From: Amycolatopsis sp. DSM 110486
GTDB lineage: Bacteria > Actinomycetota > Actinomycetes > Mycobacteriales > Pseudonocardiaceae
Assembly (NCBI RefSeq): GCF_019468465.1
Contig: NZ_CP080519.1
Span: forward strand, 10,654,501-10,718,500
Length of the DNA stretch: 64,000 nt
Direction: 5' to 3'
Shown here: piece after piece, positions 16,676-29,690 of the stretch
Layout: every line of letters starts with the position of its first letter
Position numbering within the stretch: position 1 is the stretch's first letter
Position numbers and translations under genes: made by a program
Notes under the pieces: model-generated
What the model saw: the letters and a program-made list of their open reading frames with translations, nothing else
Databases searched by the model: none
Told to the model about the DNA's origin: nothing

Positions 16676-18634
16676 TCAGCCCAGGTGGCGCGACCACCAC
16701 TCGAGCACCGCGTCGAAGCGCTGCACGCGGTGGCGAGGGCGCCCCGCGCGCGACAGCTCGTGGCCTTCGCCCGGGAACAGCAGGAACTCCGCGTCGGCGC
16801 CCGCGCGGCGCAGCGCCACGAACATGCGCTGCGCCTGCTCCAGCGGGCAGCGCCAGTCCTGCTCGGAGTGCACGACCGCGAACGGGATGGTGATGTCGGC
16901 CGCGTAGGTCAGCGGGCTGCGGTCGCGCAGCACCTCCGGGTCGGTGCCGATGTAGGAGTCGACGAAGAAGTAGCCGATGTCGGAGCTGCCGACCATCGAG
17001 TCCCACGCGTTCACCGCGCGCTCGCTCCACGCCGCCTTGAACCGCTCCGGGTGGTGCGAGGCGACCCAGCTGGTCATGAACCCGCCGTACGAACCGCCCA
17101 TGATGCCGACGCGTGAGGAGTCGAGGTCGGGTCGTTCGAGCGCCTTGTCCAGCAGCGCGAGCACGTCGTCGACGTCGACCGTGCCGAACCCGAAAGTGAT
17201 CGCGCGGCCGTGGCTCTGCCCGTAGCCCGCCGAACCGCGCGGGTTGCCGAGCACCACGGCGTAGCCGGCCGCGGCGTAGACCTGGGCCTCGTCGAACACG
17301 GCCCAGTCCTGCTGCGCGAACGGCCCGCCGTGCACGACCCGCAGCACCGGGTGCGGGCCCTCGCCCTCGGGCAGCACGAGCCAGCCGTGCACGGGGTGGC
17401 CGTCGGGCGAGGTCGTGGTGAGCTCCTCGACGGGGCGCAACCCCTTGTCCCGCAACGGCTTCGAGTAGTCGGTGAGCACGCGCGGGCCGCCGGCGTCGAG
17501 CACGACCACGTCGCCCGAGGACTCCGGCGTGGCGACCACGGCGACGATCGTGTCGCCATCGGCCGCGAACCCGCGGACCACCACGTGGCCGTCGTGCAGC
17601 ACGCGCAGGTCGGCCAGCACGGCCGCGTCGGCGGAAGCCGGGACCGCGCGCAGCTCCACGGCGCCGCGGTTGCGCACGGCCACGAGCACCTCGCCGTTCA
17701 CGGGAATGGCGGGGCCGGAGCCGCTCTCCACGTCGACGGTTTCGATGTCGGTCAGCCGCCGCGCCTTCGCGGGACCGCCGGTGTCGATCGTGGCGGCGTA
17801 CAGGCCGGCGTTGCAGGCCTCGCGGTGGCCGTCCTCGTAGGACGAACCGTAGAAGAACAGGGTGCCGTCGGGACCGAACACGGGCTGCTCCGCGTAGCCG
17901 TGGCACGCCACGAGCAGCTCGGGCTCCCCGCCGCCGGCCGGGAACGCGACCAGGTCGCGGTAGTCGGTCTCCACGCGGTCCCAGTCCTGCGGCACCGCGA
18001 CGACCACGCGCTCGCCGTCGGGCGTCCACACGGGATCGTCGACGTCGTAGGTCACCGGCGAGATCGGCTCGAGCGCGGCGAGTTCGGCTGCGTCCAGCGC
18101 AGCGACGGCGTCGAGCACGAACAGCCGCTTCATCCGGTCGCGCAGGAAACCGACGTCGTCGATGCGGTAGTCGAAGCGCGTGATCCGGCGCGGCGCTTCG
18201 GCGGGCGGCTCCGGCTTCTCGCCGTCGGCGTCCTCGGTGCCGTAGCGGCCCGCGTCCGGCACGCGCGCCGTGAACGCGACCCGCCGCGAGTCCGGCGCCC
18301 ACACCGGCGCGTCGGCGCCCAGGTGCAGCGCCGTCAGCCGCTTGGCCTCGCCGCCCGCCGCCGGCATCACGTGCACCTGCGCACTGCCTTCGGCACCTTC
18401 ACCGTCGCCGGCCCGCAGGAACGCGACCCAGCGCCCGTCGGGCGAGATCGCCGGGGCCGCGTCGTGCGGACCCTGCGTCCACGAGGTGTCCCCTCCCCCG
18501 AGTCCCACCCGCCGCAGCGCACTGTGGTTGGCGTTGGACTCGAGGTCGGGGTGCTTGACCGCGGTCAGGAGCAGGTCACCCCGGAGTGCGGGGCGGCCGG
18601 GAACGACGAGGGCTTCGATGTCGGCTGGTCGCAT
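16676..18634 (-). CDS. S9 family (prolyl oligopeptidase-type) serine peptidase
   Basis: A 652-residue protein with an N-terminal beta-propeller of WD40/TolB-like repeats (about residues 1-390) and a C-terminal alpha/beta-hydrolase peptidase domain. The nucleophile is in GIMGGSYGGFMTSW, the Asp probably in FAVVHSEQDWRCPLEQ, and the His in FPGEGHELSRAG; this order and the spacing match acylaminoacyl/dipeptidyl peptidases. No signal peptide, so cytoplasmic. TACGGT lies seven bases before ATG 18634, which suggests a leaderless transcript. Confidence 0.92.
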   Translation of the reverse strand: MRPADIEALVVPGRPALRGDLLLTAVKHPDLESNANHSALRRVGLGGGDTSWTQGPHDAAPAISPDGRWVAFLRAGDGEGAEGSAQVHVMPAAGGEAKRLTALHLGADAPVWAPDSRRVAFTARVPDAGRYGTEDADGEKPEPPAEAPRRITRFDYRIDDVGFLRDRMKRLFVLDAVAALDAAELAALEPISPVTYDVDDPVWTPDGERVVVAVPQDWDRVETDYRDLVAFPAGGGEPELLVACHGYAEQPVFGPDGTLFFYGSSYEDGHREACNAGLYAATIDTGGPAKARRLTDIETVDVESGSGPAIPVNGEVLVAVRNRGAVELRAVPASADAAVLADLRVLHDGHVVVRGFAADGDTIVAVVATPESSGDVVVLDAGGPRVLTDYSKPLRDKGLRPVEELTTTSPDGHPVHGWLVLPEGEGPHPVLRVVHGGPFAQQDWAVFDEAQVYAAAGYAVVLGNPRGSAGYGQSHGRAITFGFGTVDVDDVLALLDKALERPDLDSSRVGIMGGSYGGFMTSWVASHHPERFKAAWSERAVNAWDSMVGSSDIGYFFVDSYIGTDPEVLRDRSPLTYAADITIPFAVVHSEQDWRCPLEQAQRMFVALRRAGADAEFLLFPGEGHELSRAGRPRHRVQRFDAVLEWWSRHLG

Positions 18635-18641
18635 GCCGACG

Positions 18642-18647
18642 ACCGTA
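18642..18647 (-). promoter_or_regulatory. -10 box of leaderless S9 peptidase promoter
   Basis: On the minus strand TACGGT is followed by seven bases and the ATG at 18634, with no ribosome site. Confidence 0.45.
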
Positions 18648-18672
18648 CCGGATCATTAGCTAAGCGAAAGAC

Positions 18673-19638
18673 TTATTCCGCCGGTACGCGCGCCCGCTCG
18701 TCCTTTTTCGCCTTGGCGAGGCTCGCCACGGTGGTGATCGCCAGCACGACCACGATCACGCCGAGGGACACCCAGTTGTTGATGTCCAGCCAGTCGGGCG
18801 CCACGTGGTACTCGTGCAGCGCGTGCACCACCAGCTTCGCGCCGATGAACGCGAGGATCACCGCGAGGCCGTAGGACAGGTACACCAGCTTCTCGACGAG
18901 CCCGCCGAGCAGGAAGTACAGCTGGCGCAGGCCCATCAGCGCGAACGCGTTGGCGGTGAACACCAGGAAGGCCTCCTGGGTGATCCCGAAGATGGCCGGG
19001 ATCGAGTCCACCGCGAACAGCAGGTCGGCCGAGCCGATGGCGACGATCACCACGAGCATCGGCGTGATCATCCGCTTGCCGTCGACCTTGACCGTGTACT
19101 TGTGGCCGTGGAAGTCGTCGGTCACCGGGGCGATCTTGCGGACCCAGCGGGTCACGGCGTTCTCGTGGTACTCCTCTTCCTCGTCCTTCTTGCGCAGCAT
19201 GCTGATCGCGGTCCAGATCAGCACCGCGCCGAAGAGGAAGAACACCCACACGAACTGCGCGATCAGCGCCGCGCCCACCGCGATGAACACACTGCGCATC
19301 GCGAGCGCGAGCAGGATGCCCACGAGCAGCACGCGGTGCTGGTGGATGGCCGGCACCTTGAACGACGCCATGATGATCATGAAGATGAACAGGTTGTCGA
19401 CGCTCAGCGAGTACTCGGTGATGTACCCGGTGAAGAATTCGACGCCCGGGTCGTGCCCGGCGAAGACCCAGATCCCGATGCCGAACACGACGGCGCAGGC
19501 GATGTAGAAGATCACCCACCGCGCGGCCTCGGCCGGTTTGATCGCGTGGGGCTTGTGGTCGACGATCACCAGATCGAGTGCGATCAGGGCCAGCAGGCCA
19601 CCGACCGTCGCGATCCATAACCACAAGGGAACAGTCAT
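18673..19638 (-). CDS. TerC/Alx family membrane protein (probable Mn2+ exporter)
   Basis: A 321-residue membrane protein with eight or so helices. The two conserved acidic membrane motifs EYSLSVDNLFIF (about residue 75) and GSADLLFAVDSIPA (about residue 205) mark the TerC/Alx family. Some members export manganese, and several are under manganese riboswitch control, as seems to be so here. A charged loop DEEEEYHE separates the halves. A GGAGGT site lies ten bases before ATG 19638 and seven before GTG 19641; both are possible starts. The gene is transcribed alone or with the S9 gene downstream. Confidence 0.9.
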   Translation of the reverse strand: MTVPLWLWIATVGGLLALIALDLVIVDHKPHAIKPAEAARWVIFYIACAVVFGIGIWVFAGHDPGVEFFTGYITEYSLSVDNLFIFMIIMASFKVPAIHQHRVLLVGILLALAMRSVFIAVGAALIAQFVWVFFLFGAVLIWTAISMLRKKDEEEEYHENAVTRWVRKIAPVTDDFHGHKYTVKVDGKRMITPMLVVIVAIGSADLLFAVDSIPAIFGITQEAFLVFTANAFALMGLRQLYFLLGGLVEKLVYLSYGLAVILAFIGAKLVVHALHEYHVAPDWLDINNWVSLGVIVVVLAITTVASLAKAKKDERARVPAE

Positions 19639-19677
19639 CACAGCACATACCTCCGGATAGCGCGTAGCAGCTACTAA

Positions 19678-19775
19678 CCGGAGGTCTCTTCCGCCGGTTC
19701 CTTTCTACCGGCCGACGGTGCCGGGGGCCACGCCACCGTGCTGACGACACCGCCGCGAAGGAATACTCCCCTCAC
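19678..19775 (-). promoter_or_regulatory. yybP-ykoY type manganese riboswitch upstream of terC
   Basis: Read on the minus strand, the 5' part GGGGAGTA is followed by TCGTCAGCACGG, then GTGGCGTGG, GGCACCGTCGGCC, and a 3' part GGAAGAGACCTCC. These match the yybP-ykoY landmarks: the GGGGAGUA start, the CGUCA(A/G)CA loop and the GGNAAGACCU-like loop that together bind Mn2+. It ends about 30 bases before the terC ribosome site. It occupies the right place in the 313-base gap 19642-19954; the rest of that gap holds the two divergent promoter regions. Confidence 0.75.
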
Positions 19776-19942
19776 AGCGCGTCCAGTTTGCCGGTTACGG
19801 CGCGCGAACGCCAGCGGAGGTTGCCCTCGTCACCGAACCGGCGGTGTTACCTCCGTCACCGGGACCGAAGATCACCGGTGCTCGCGTGAAAAAGATGTCT
19901 GATCCGTGTGAGCCCCGCGCGCGGCTCTCAGCGAAGCTCAAA

Positions 19943-19948
19943 TAACGT
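19943..19948 (+). promoter_or_regulatory. -10 box of leaderless hydrolase-ABC promoter
   Basis: TAACGT followed by six bases and GTG 19955; no ribosome site is visible. Confidence 0.5.
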
Positions 19949-19954
19949 CAGCAC

Positions 19955-22842
<2,888 letters not shown>

Positions 22843-22846
<4 letters not shown>

Positions 22847-23781
22847 GCAACACCAACGGTTCGGGCGGGGTCCACACCGACCCCGCCGCCCTGCGGGAGC
22901 TGAGCGAGCTGGCGACGGCCGAGCAGGCGGAGGTCGGCCCGGACGGCGCCGTCGCCGGCTACCGCGCCGAGCGCACGCTGCGCCTCGGCGTGGAGCTGAA
23001 GCGGCAGTTCAAGCGGCGGCGCACCCAGCTGGTGCTGGGGTTCGTGGCGATCCTGCCGTTCATCCTCGTGATCGCGTTCGAGGTCGGGCAGTCGAACCCG
23101 AACCGCCGCTCGGGCGGGTTCGTGGACCTCGCGACGGCGAGCGCGCCGAACTTCGTGGTGCTCGCGCTGTTCGTGTCCGGCACGTTCCTGCTGCCGATGA
23201 TCGTGGCGCTGTTCTTCGGCGACACGATCGCGAGCGAGTCGTCGTGGTCGAGCCTGAAGTACCTGCTGGCGATCCCGGTGCCGCGGCACCGTCTGCTGCG
23301 ACAGAAGGCGATCGTGTCGGGCCTGCTGTCCGCCGCGGCGCTGGTGCTGCTGCCGCTGGTGTCGCTGCTGGTGGGCGTGATCTGGTACGGCGCGGGTGAC
23401 GCGATCAGCCCCACGGGCGACGCGGTCACCTTCGGCGACAGCATGATCGCGCTCGTGCTGTCCACTGTGTACATCATCGTGCAGCTGGCGTGGGTGGCCG
23501 GGCTGGCGCTCCTGCTGAGCGTCTCCACCGACGCCCCGCTGGGCGCGGTGGGCGGCACGGTGCTGGTGGCGATCCTGTCGCAGATCCTCGACCAGATCAC
23601 CGCGCTCGAGGGGCTGCGCAATTACCTGCCCACGCACTTCTCGTTCGCCTGGATCGACCTGATCTCGACCGACATCGACTGGTCGGACATGGCGAGCGGC
23701 GTGCTGTCGTCGCTCATCTACACCACGATCTTCCTGCTGCTGGCCGGTCGCCGGTTCGCGACGAGGGACATCACGAGCTGA
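22843..23781 (+). CDS. ABC-2 type permease partner of the hydrolase-ABC fusion
   Basis: A 312-residue membrane protein with six helices and a cytoplasmic N-terminal stretch of about 55 residues (Gly/Ala/Glu-rich). FFGDTIASESSWSSLKYLLAIPVPRHRLLRQK is the typical ABC-2 coupling segment. ATG 22843 overlaps the stop of the fusion gene by four bases, so the two are translationally coupled and form the exporter. The last helix ends with AGRRFATRDITS. Cargo unknown; the attached hydrolase suggests it is processed or released outside (inference). Confidence 0.88.
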
Positions 23782-23836
23782 CGGGCGAGTCCGGCCGCCC
23801 CGCGCGGGCGGCCGGACGCCGGTAACGTCTCCTCGC

Positions 23837-24589
23837 GTGACCATCCACCTCGCAGTCGAAGACGGCGTCGCCGTGCTCACGCTCGAGCACGGCCGCGGCA
23901 ACACCCTCGACACCGCCACCTGCCGGGAGCTCGTGCTCAAGCTCGAGGAAGCGGCCGACGGCGCGAAGGCCACGGTGCTGACCGGATCGGGCGACATGTT
24001 CTCCGCGGGCGTCGACCTGCTCAGCATCGACGCCGGCGGCGCGAGCTACGTCGGCGAGTTCCTGCCCGCGCTCTCCGACGCGCTGCTGGCGGTCTTCGGC
24101 TTCCCCCACCCGCTCGTGGCCGCGGTCAACGGCCACGCGATCGCGGGCGGGATGGTGCTGGCCGCGGGGTGCGACCACCGTGTCGCCGCCACCGGCCCCG
24201 GGCGCATCGGCGTGACCGAACTGCTCGTGGGCGTGCCCTTCCCGCTGGCCGCGACGGAGATCCTGCGCTGCGCGTACGGCACGAACCCGCTCGCCGCGCT
24301 CATGTACAGCGGCGCCACGCTGACCATCGACGACGCCCTCGCCCGCGGCCTGGTCGACGAGGTCGCGGCGCCGGAAGAGGTGCTCGGCCGCGCGCGTGAG
24401 CTCGCCGCCCGCCTCGGCGAGCTGCCGGCCGACGCGTTCGCCCACACCAAGGCGCAGCTGCGCCAGCCCTACCACGAGCGGATCGCGGAGAACCGGGCCG
24501 CCGACGACGCGCACGTGGACCGGATGTGGCGGTCGGAGCGGTCACTGGCGAACGTCAAGTCCTATGTGGACCGTGTGCTGAAGCGCTAG
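23837..24589 (+). CDS. Enoyl-CoA hydratase/isomerase (crotonase family)
   Basis: A 250-residue crotonase-fold protein. The oxyanion elements are DMFSAGVDLLS and NGHAIAGGMVLAAGCDHRV. At the usual hydratase Glu positions it reads IGVTELLVGVPFP, with one Glu present, so isomerase or hydrolase activity is possible. TAACGT lies eight bases before GTG 23837, suggesting a leaderless start. It lies 55 bases after the ABC permease gene and appears to be a separate unit. Substrate unknown. Confidence 0.85.
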   Translation: MTIHLAVEDGVAVLTLEHGRGNTLDTATCRELVLKLEEAADGAKATVLTGSGDMFSAGVDLLSIDAGGASYVGEFLPALSDALLAVFGFPHPLVAAVNGHAIAGGMVLAAGCDHRVAATGPGRIGVTELLVGVPFPLAATEILRCAYGTNPLAALMYSGATLTIDDALARGLVDEVAAPEEVLGRARELAARLGELPADAFAHTKAQLRQPYHERIAENRAADDAHVDRMWRSERSLANVKSYVDRVLKR

Positions 24590-24697
24590 TTCCGACCCTA
24601 CGGAAGTCGGCGCCCGACCGGATGGTGCGCCTTGCCGGGCACGGCCGGGTCTGTGAGGATCCGGAAGTTGATCTCGGGGCCGTCGAGGGGGAACCAC

Positions 24698-26101
24698 GTG
24701 CGCAGGCTGCTCACCGTCTTGTCCACCGCTGTGCTGGCTGCCGTGGGGCTCACGCCGGTCGCGAGCGCGGCCGGCGAGGAGGACATCACGGCCGCCCTCG
24801 CCACGATCCCGGGCCTCACGGTGGTCAAGGAGGATCCGGCGCCGGCGGGCTACCGATTCTTCGAGCTGACGTTCACGCAGCCGGCCGACCACCGCCACCC
24901 GGACGGGCCGAAGTTCGAGCAGCGGTACACGCTGCTGCACCGCGACTTCTCCGCGCCGACAGTCGCATTCACCAGCGGGTACAACGTGTCCCTTGCCCCG
25001 AACCGCTCCGAGCCGACGCGGATCGTCGACGGCAACCAGCTTTCGATGGAGTACCGCTACTTCACGCCTTCGCGGCCGCAGCCGGCGAACTGGTCGCATG
25101 ACCTCACGATCTGGCAGGCCGCGGCCGACGAGCACGCCGCTGTGCAGGCGTTCAAGAAGATCTACCCGGGCAAGTGGCTCGCGACGGGCGGGAGCAAGGG
25201 CGGGATGACCGCCACGTACTTCCGGCGGTTCTTCCCGGACGACGTGAACGGCACGATCCCCTACGTCGCGCCCAACGACGTGATCGACCCGATCGACAAG
25301 TACAACCGCTTCCTCGCGAACGTCGGCGACCCCGCGTGCCGCGCTTCGCTCAAGGCGATCCAGCGAGACGCGCTGAAGCGGCGCGACGAGCTCGGCGAGC
25401 TGGCGAAGGCCGACGCCGCGAGCAAGGGCTACACGTTCACCACGGTGGGCTCGATCGACGAGTCGCTGGAGATCTCGGTGATCGACTCGTACTTCGCGTT
25501 CTGGCAGTACCAGCCGGCGTCGGCGTGCGCGTCGATCCCGAAGCCGGGCGCGCCGGCGGCCGACGTGTGGGCGTGGTTCGAGCAGGTCGAGAGTCTCAAC
25601 ACGTACTCCGACCAGGAGCTCGAGCCGTTCGTGCCGTACTACTACCAGGCCGCGGTGCAGCTCGGCTCACCCGAGGCGTACGACAGCTACCTGCGCGACC
25701 TGCTGCGCTACCCGGGCACCGACGTGCCGTCGACGTTCGTGCCCGCGTCGGTGAAGCTGCCGCGCTTCGACTACCTGGCGATGCCGGATGTCGACTTCTG
25801 GGTGAAGGCGCACGGGCGGCAGCTGCTGTTCGTGTACGGCTCGAACGACCCGTGGGGCGCCGAGCCGTTCGAGCTCGGGTACGGCTCGCGCGATTCCTAC
25901 CGCTACTTCGTGCCGGGCGGCAACCACGGCTCGACGATCGCGCAGCTGCCGGCCGCACAGTCCGCGGAGGCGACCGCGACGATCCGCCGCTGGGCTGGTC
26001 TGCCGGCTGCTTCTTCGCGGTCACTGGCGTCGGTTGCGGCTCCGGCAGGGTTCCCGGACTTCGACGCGAACCAGGTCATGGCGGACCGCCCGCGCTTGTG
26101 A
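24698..26101 (+). CDS. Secreted S37-type tripeptidyl aminopeptidase
   Basis: A 467-residue exported protein with a signal peptide (RR at residues 2-3, hydrophobic core LLTVLSTAVLAAVGLTP, cleavage after ASA near residue 23). The mature part has LTFTQPADHRHPDGPKFEQRY near its start and the nucleophile ATGGSKGGMTATYFRRFFPDD, the pattern of Streptomyces PS-10 type tripeptidyl aminopeptidases (S37). The Asp is probably in YGSNDPWGAEPF and the His in PGGNHGSTI. Family members remove tripeptides from secreted proteins or peptides. GTG 24698 follows GAGGGGGAA; an in-frame ATG at 24632 would spoil the signal peptide. Confidence 0.88.
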   Translation: MRRLLTVLSTAVLAAVGLTPVASAAGEEDITAALATIPGLTVVKEDPAPAGYRFFELTFTQPADHRHPDGPKFEQRYTLLHRDFSAPTVAFTSGYNVSLAPNRSEPTRIVDGNQLSMEYRYFTPSRPQPANWSHDLTIWQAAADEHAAVQAFKKIYPGKWLATGGSKGGMTATYFRRFFPDDVNGTIPYVAPNDVIDPIDKYNRFLANVGDPACRASLKAIQRDALKRRDELGELAKADAASKGYTFTTVGSIDESLEISVIDSYFAFWQYQPASACASIPKPGAPAADVWAWFEQVESLNTYSDQELEPFVPYYYQAAVQLGSPEAYDSYLRDLLRYPGTDVPSTFVPASVKLPRFDYLAMPDVDFWVKAHGRQLLFVYGSNDPWGAEPFELGYGSRDSYRYFVPGGNHGSTIAQLPAAQSAEATATIRRWAGLPAASSRSLASVAAPAGFPDFDANQVMADRPRL

Positions 26102-26219
26102 GGCTGGTGCGGTGAGTCCTTTGTGGATCTTGGCGGGATCGCTGCTCAGGTGACGGCGGGCGGGGGCGCGAGGGCGTAGTCTCGGGCGCGCCCTGTCGGC
26201 CCGGTCTGAGGAGGCAGCC

Positions 26220-26615
26220 ATGCCCCGGCCCGTCCACTTCGAAATCCACGCCGGCGACCCGCAGCGCGCGGTCGCCTTCTACACCGCCGTGTTCGGCTGG
26301 AAGATCGAACAGTGGGGCGAGGTCCCGTACTGGGTCGTCTCGACCGGCGACGGCGAAGGCATCGACGGCGGCCTCCTCCCCCGCCGCGGCCCCGCCCCCG
26401 CCGAGGACGCCCCGGTCTCCGGCTTCATCAACACGATCGAGGTCACCGACGTCGACGCCACCATCGACGCCGTGGCAAAAGCCGGCGGCACGATGGCGCT
26501 GGCGAAGGACCCCGTCCCGGGCGTCGGCTGGCTCGCGTACTGCAAGGACACCGAGGGCAACATCTTCGGCGTGCTCCAGCCGGACGAGAACGCCCCCGCC
26601 CCGTCCCGCCCCTGA
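26220..26615 (+). CDS. VOC family (glyoxalase-like) protein
   Basis: A 131-residue single-domain protein of the vicinal-oxygen-chelate fold, with HFEIHAGDPQRAVAFYTAVFGWKIEQW at the start and the C-terminal metal-site strand YCKDTEGNIFGVLQPDE. His6 or His10 and the Glu in DTEGN are candidate metal ligands. It is of the small type that dimerises to make the active site. GAGGAGG lies seven bases before ATG. Function (resistance, isomerase, glyoxalase) cannot be told. Confidence 0.85.
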   Translation: MPRPVHFEIHAGDPQRAVAFYTAVFGWKIEQWGEVPYWVVSTGDGEGIDGGLLPRRGPAPAEDAPVSGFINTIEVTDVDATIDAVAKAGGTMALAKDPVPGVGWLAYCKDTEGNIFGVLQPDENAPAPSRP

Positions 26616-26658
26616 CCGCCCCCGTGACCGCCCGTCGTGACCGCTCAGTCCTGACCAC

Positions 26659-27018
26659 TCAGGGCCGGCGCGCTTTGGGCAGCTTCGCCCGCACAGCCGC
26701 GTAGGAAGCGTCGAGCAGCTCGTTCAGCTCCTCGCCGGGCACCGCGGCGGTTCGGCTCGCGCCCAGATCCACGCGGTTCCACCCGTAGCGACCGAGGTAG
26801 TCCAGCACGGCCACCGACTCCGGGTAACGCTCCCGCAGCTCGGCCGCCTCCTCACGCGTGCCACCACACTTGAGCCCCACCGAGCCCGGCCGCTCCAGCC
26901 CGATGAACGCGAAGGCCTTGCCCGCGACCTTCACCACGAGCACGTGCTCCCCGAACGGGTAAGTCTCCACGGCCCCAGGCTTGCCCAGGCAATGCTCGAT
27001 CACCTCGTCGAGCCACAC
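26659..27018 (-). CDS. MmcQ/YjbR family protein
   Basis: A 119-residue protein with KPGAVETYPFGEHVLVVKVAGKAFAFI and the C-terminal block YGWNRVDLGASRTAAVPGEELNELLDASYAAVRAKLP, diagnostic for the MmcQ/YjbR (CyaY-like fold) family. Some members bind DNA in mitomycin clusters but most are uncharacterised. The GTG at 27018 follows GGAGGTGA. It lies convergent to the VOC gene and is followed in the same direction upstream by uvrB's terminator region. Confidence 0.85.
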   Translation of the reverse strand: MWLDEVIEHCLGKPGAVETYPFGEHVLVVKVAGKAFAFIGLERPGSVGLKCGGTREEAAELRERYPESVAVLDYLGRYGWNRVDLGASRTAAVPGEELNELLDASYAAVRAKLPKARRP

Positions 27019-27106
27019 CGCCGCTCACCTCCGTCGAGCAACCGGCAGCCCCGGCTCGAGCAGCCGCGCCCACCGCTCCTGGGGCCGGATCCGCCAGGCC
27101 GAACCG

Positions 27107-27146
27107 CCCGCGGCCCCGGCGCACCCGGAGGGCAGCGGGCCGCGGG
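27107..27146 (-). terminator. Hairpin after uvrB
   Basis: CCCGCGGCCC at 27107-27116 and GGGCCGCGGG at 27137-27146 form a ten-pair GC stem with a 20-base loop, seven bases after the uvrB stop. There is no T run. Confidence 0.5.
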
Positions 27147-27152
27147 AGGGCG

Positions 27153-29312
<2,160 letters not shown>

Positions 29313-29319
29313 GTCCACC

Positions 29320-29325
29320 AGAGTA
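29320..29325 (-). promoter_or_regulatory. -10 box of leaderless uvrB promoter
   Basis: TACTCT on the minus strand, seven bases before the GTG at 29312; decides between two nearby GTG starts. No LexA-box palindrome was recognised near it. Confidence 0.5.
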
Positions 29326-29393
29326 GGCCGACCCCCCGACAGTTTTCAGCCGAGGCGCCACCACAGGCCTGCTGACCTGGGCCGGAACCCTGT

Positions 29394-29690
29394 TCAGCAG
29401 CCGTCACAGCAGGCGCAGAGCAGCACGCACGGGTCGCAATCGCAGTGGTTCTGCCGCACCTTCCCGGTCCAGGGGCCCGGAAACGGATCGCGGCAGCAGA
29501 ACTGGCAGCTGCAGCACATGTACGTCGCCACCGCGCAACCCGCGAAGAACCCACGCGGTCGTGACGGCACGGCGAACTTCGGCACCCAGCACCCACCGCC
29601 GTCACCGTCCTCGGGCCCGTCCCCGGGCTTGCGCTTCTTCTTCGGCGGCTTCGGCGGAGGCGGGGGCTGAGGCGGCGAAGCGGGCGGCCC
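29394..29690 (-). CDS. Cysteine-rich reading frame in phase with the DUF5685 gene after its TGA
   Basis: Directly after the DUF5685 stop, the same frame stays open for 98 codons. It reads a Pro/Lys linker (GPPASPPQPPPPPKPPKKKR), an acidic-Gly stretch, then GCWVPKFAVPSRPRGFFAGC and a tail with CCSCQFCC, NHCDCDPC and CACCDGC, about 14 cysteines in 65 residues. Codon use (AAG, CCG, GGC) is coding-like. No ATG is present; the only internal start is GTG 29585 with a poor ribosome site. So it is either the C-terminal domain of the upstream gene cut off by a nonsense change or reached by readthrough, or a separate small protein. Confidence 0.6.
   Translation of the reverse strand, partial: GPPASPPQPPPPPKPPKKKRKPGDGPEDGDGGGCWVPKFAVPSRPRGFFAGCAVATYMCCSCQFCCRDPFPGPWTGKVRQNHCDCDPCVLLCACCDGC

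Noticed and set aside
26160..26200. GGGCGCG/CGCGCCC inverted repeat before the VOC gene
   Set aside because: Short GC-only arms occur often in this sequence; a TAGTCT box inside the loop is more likely just the promoter.
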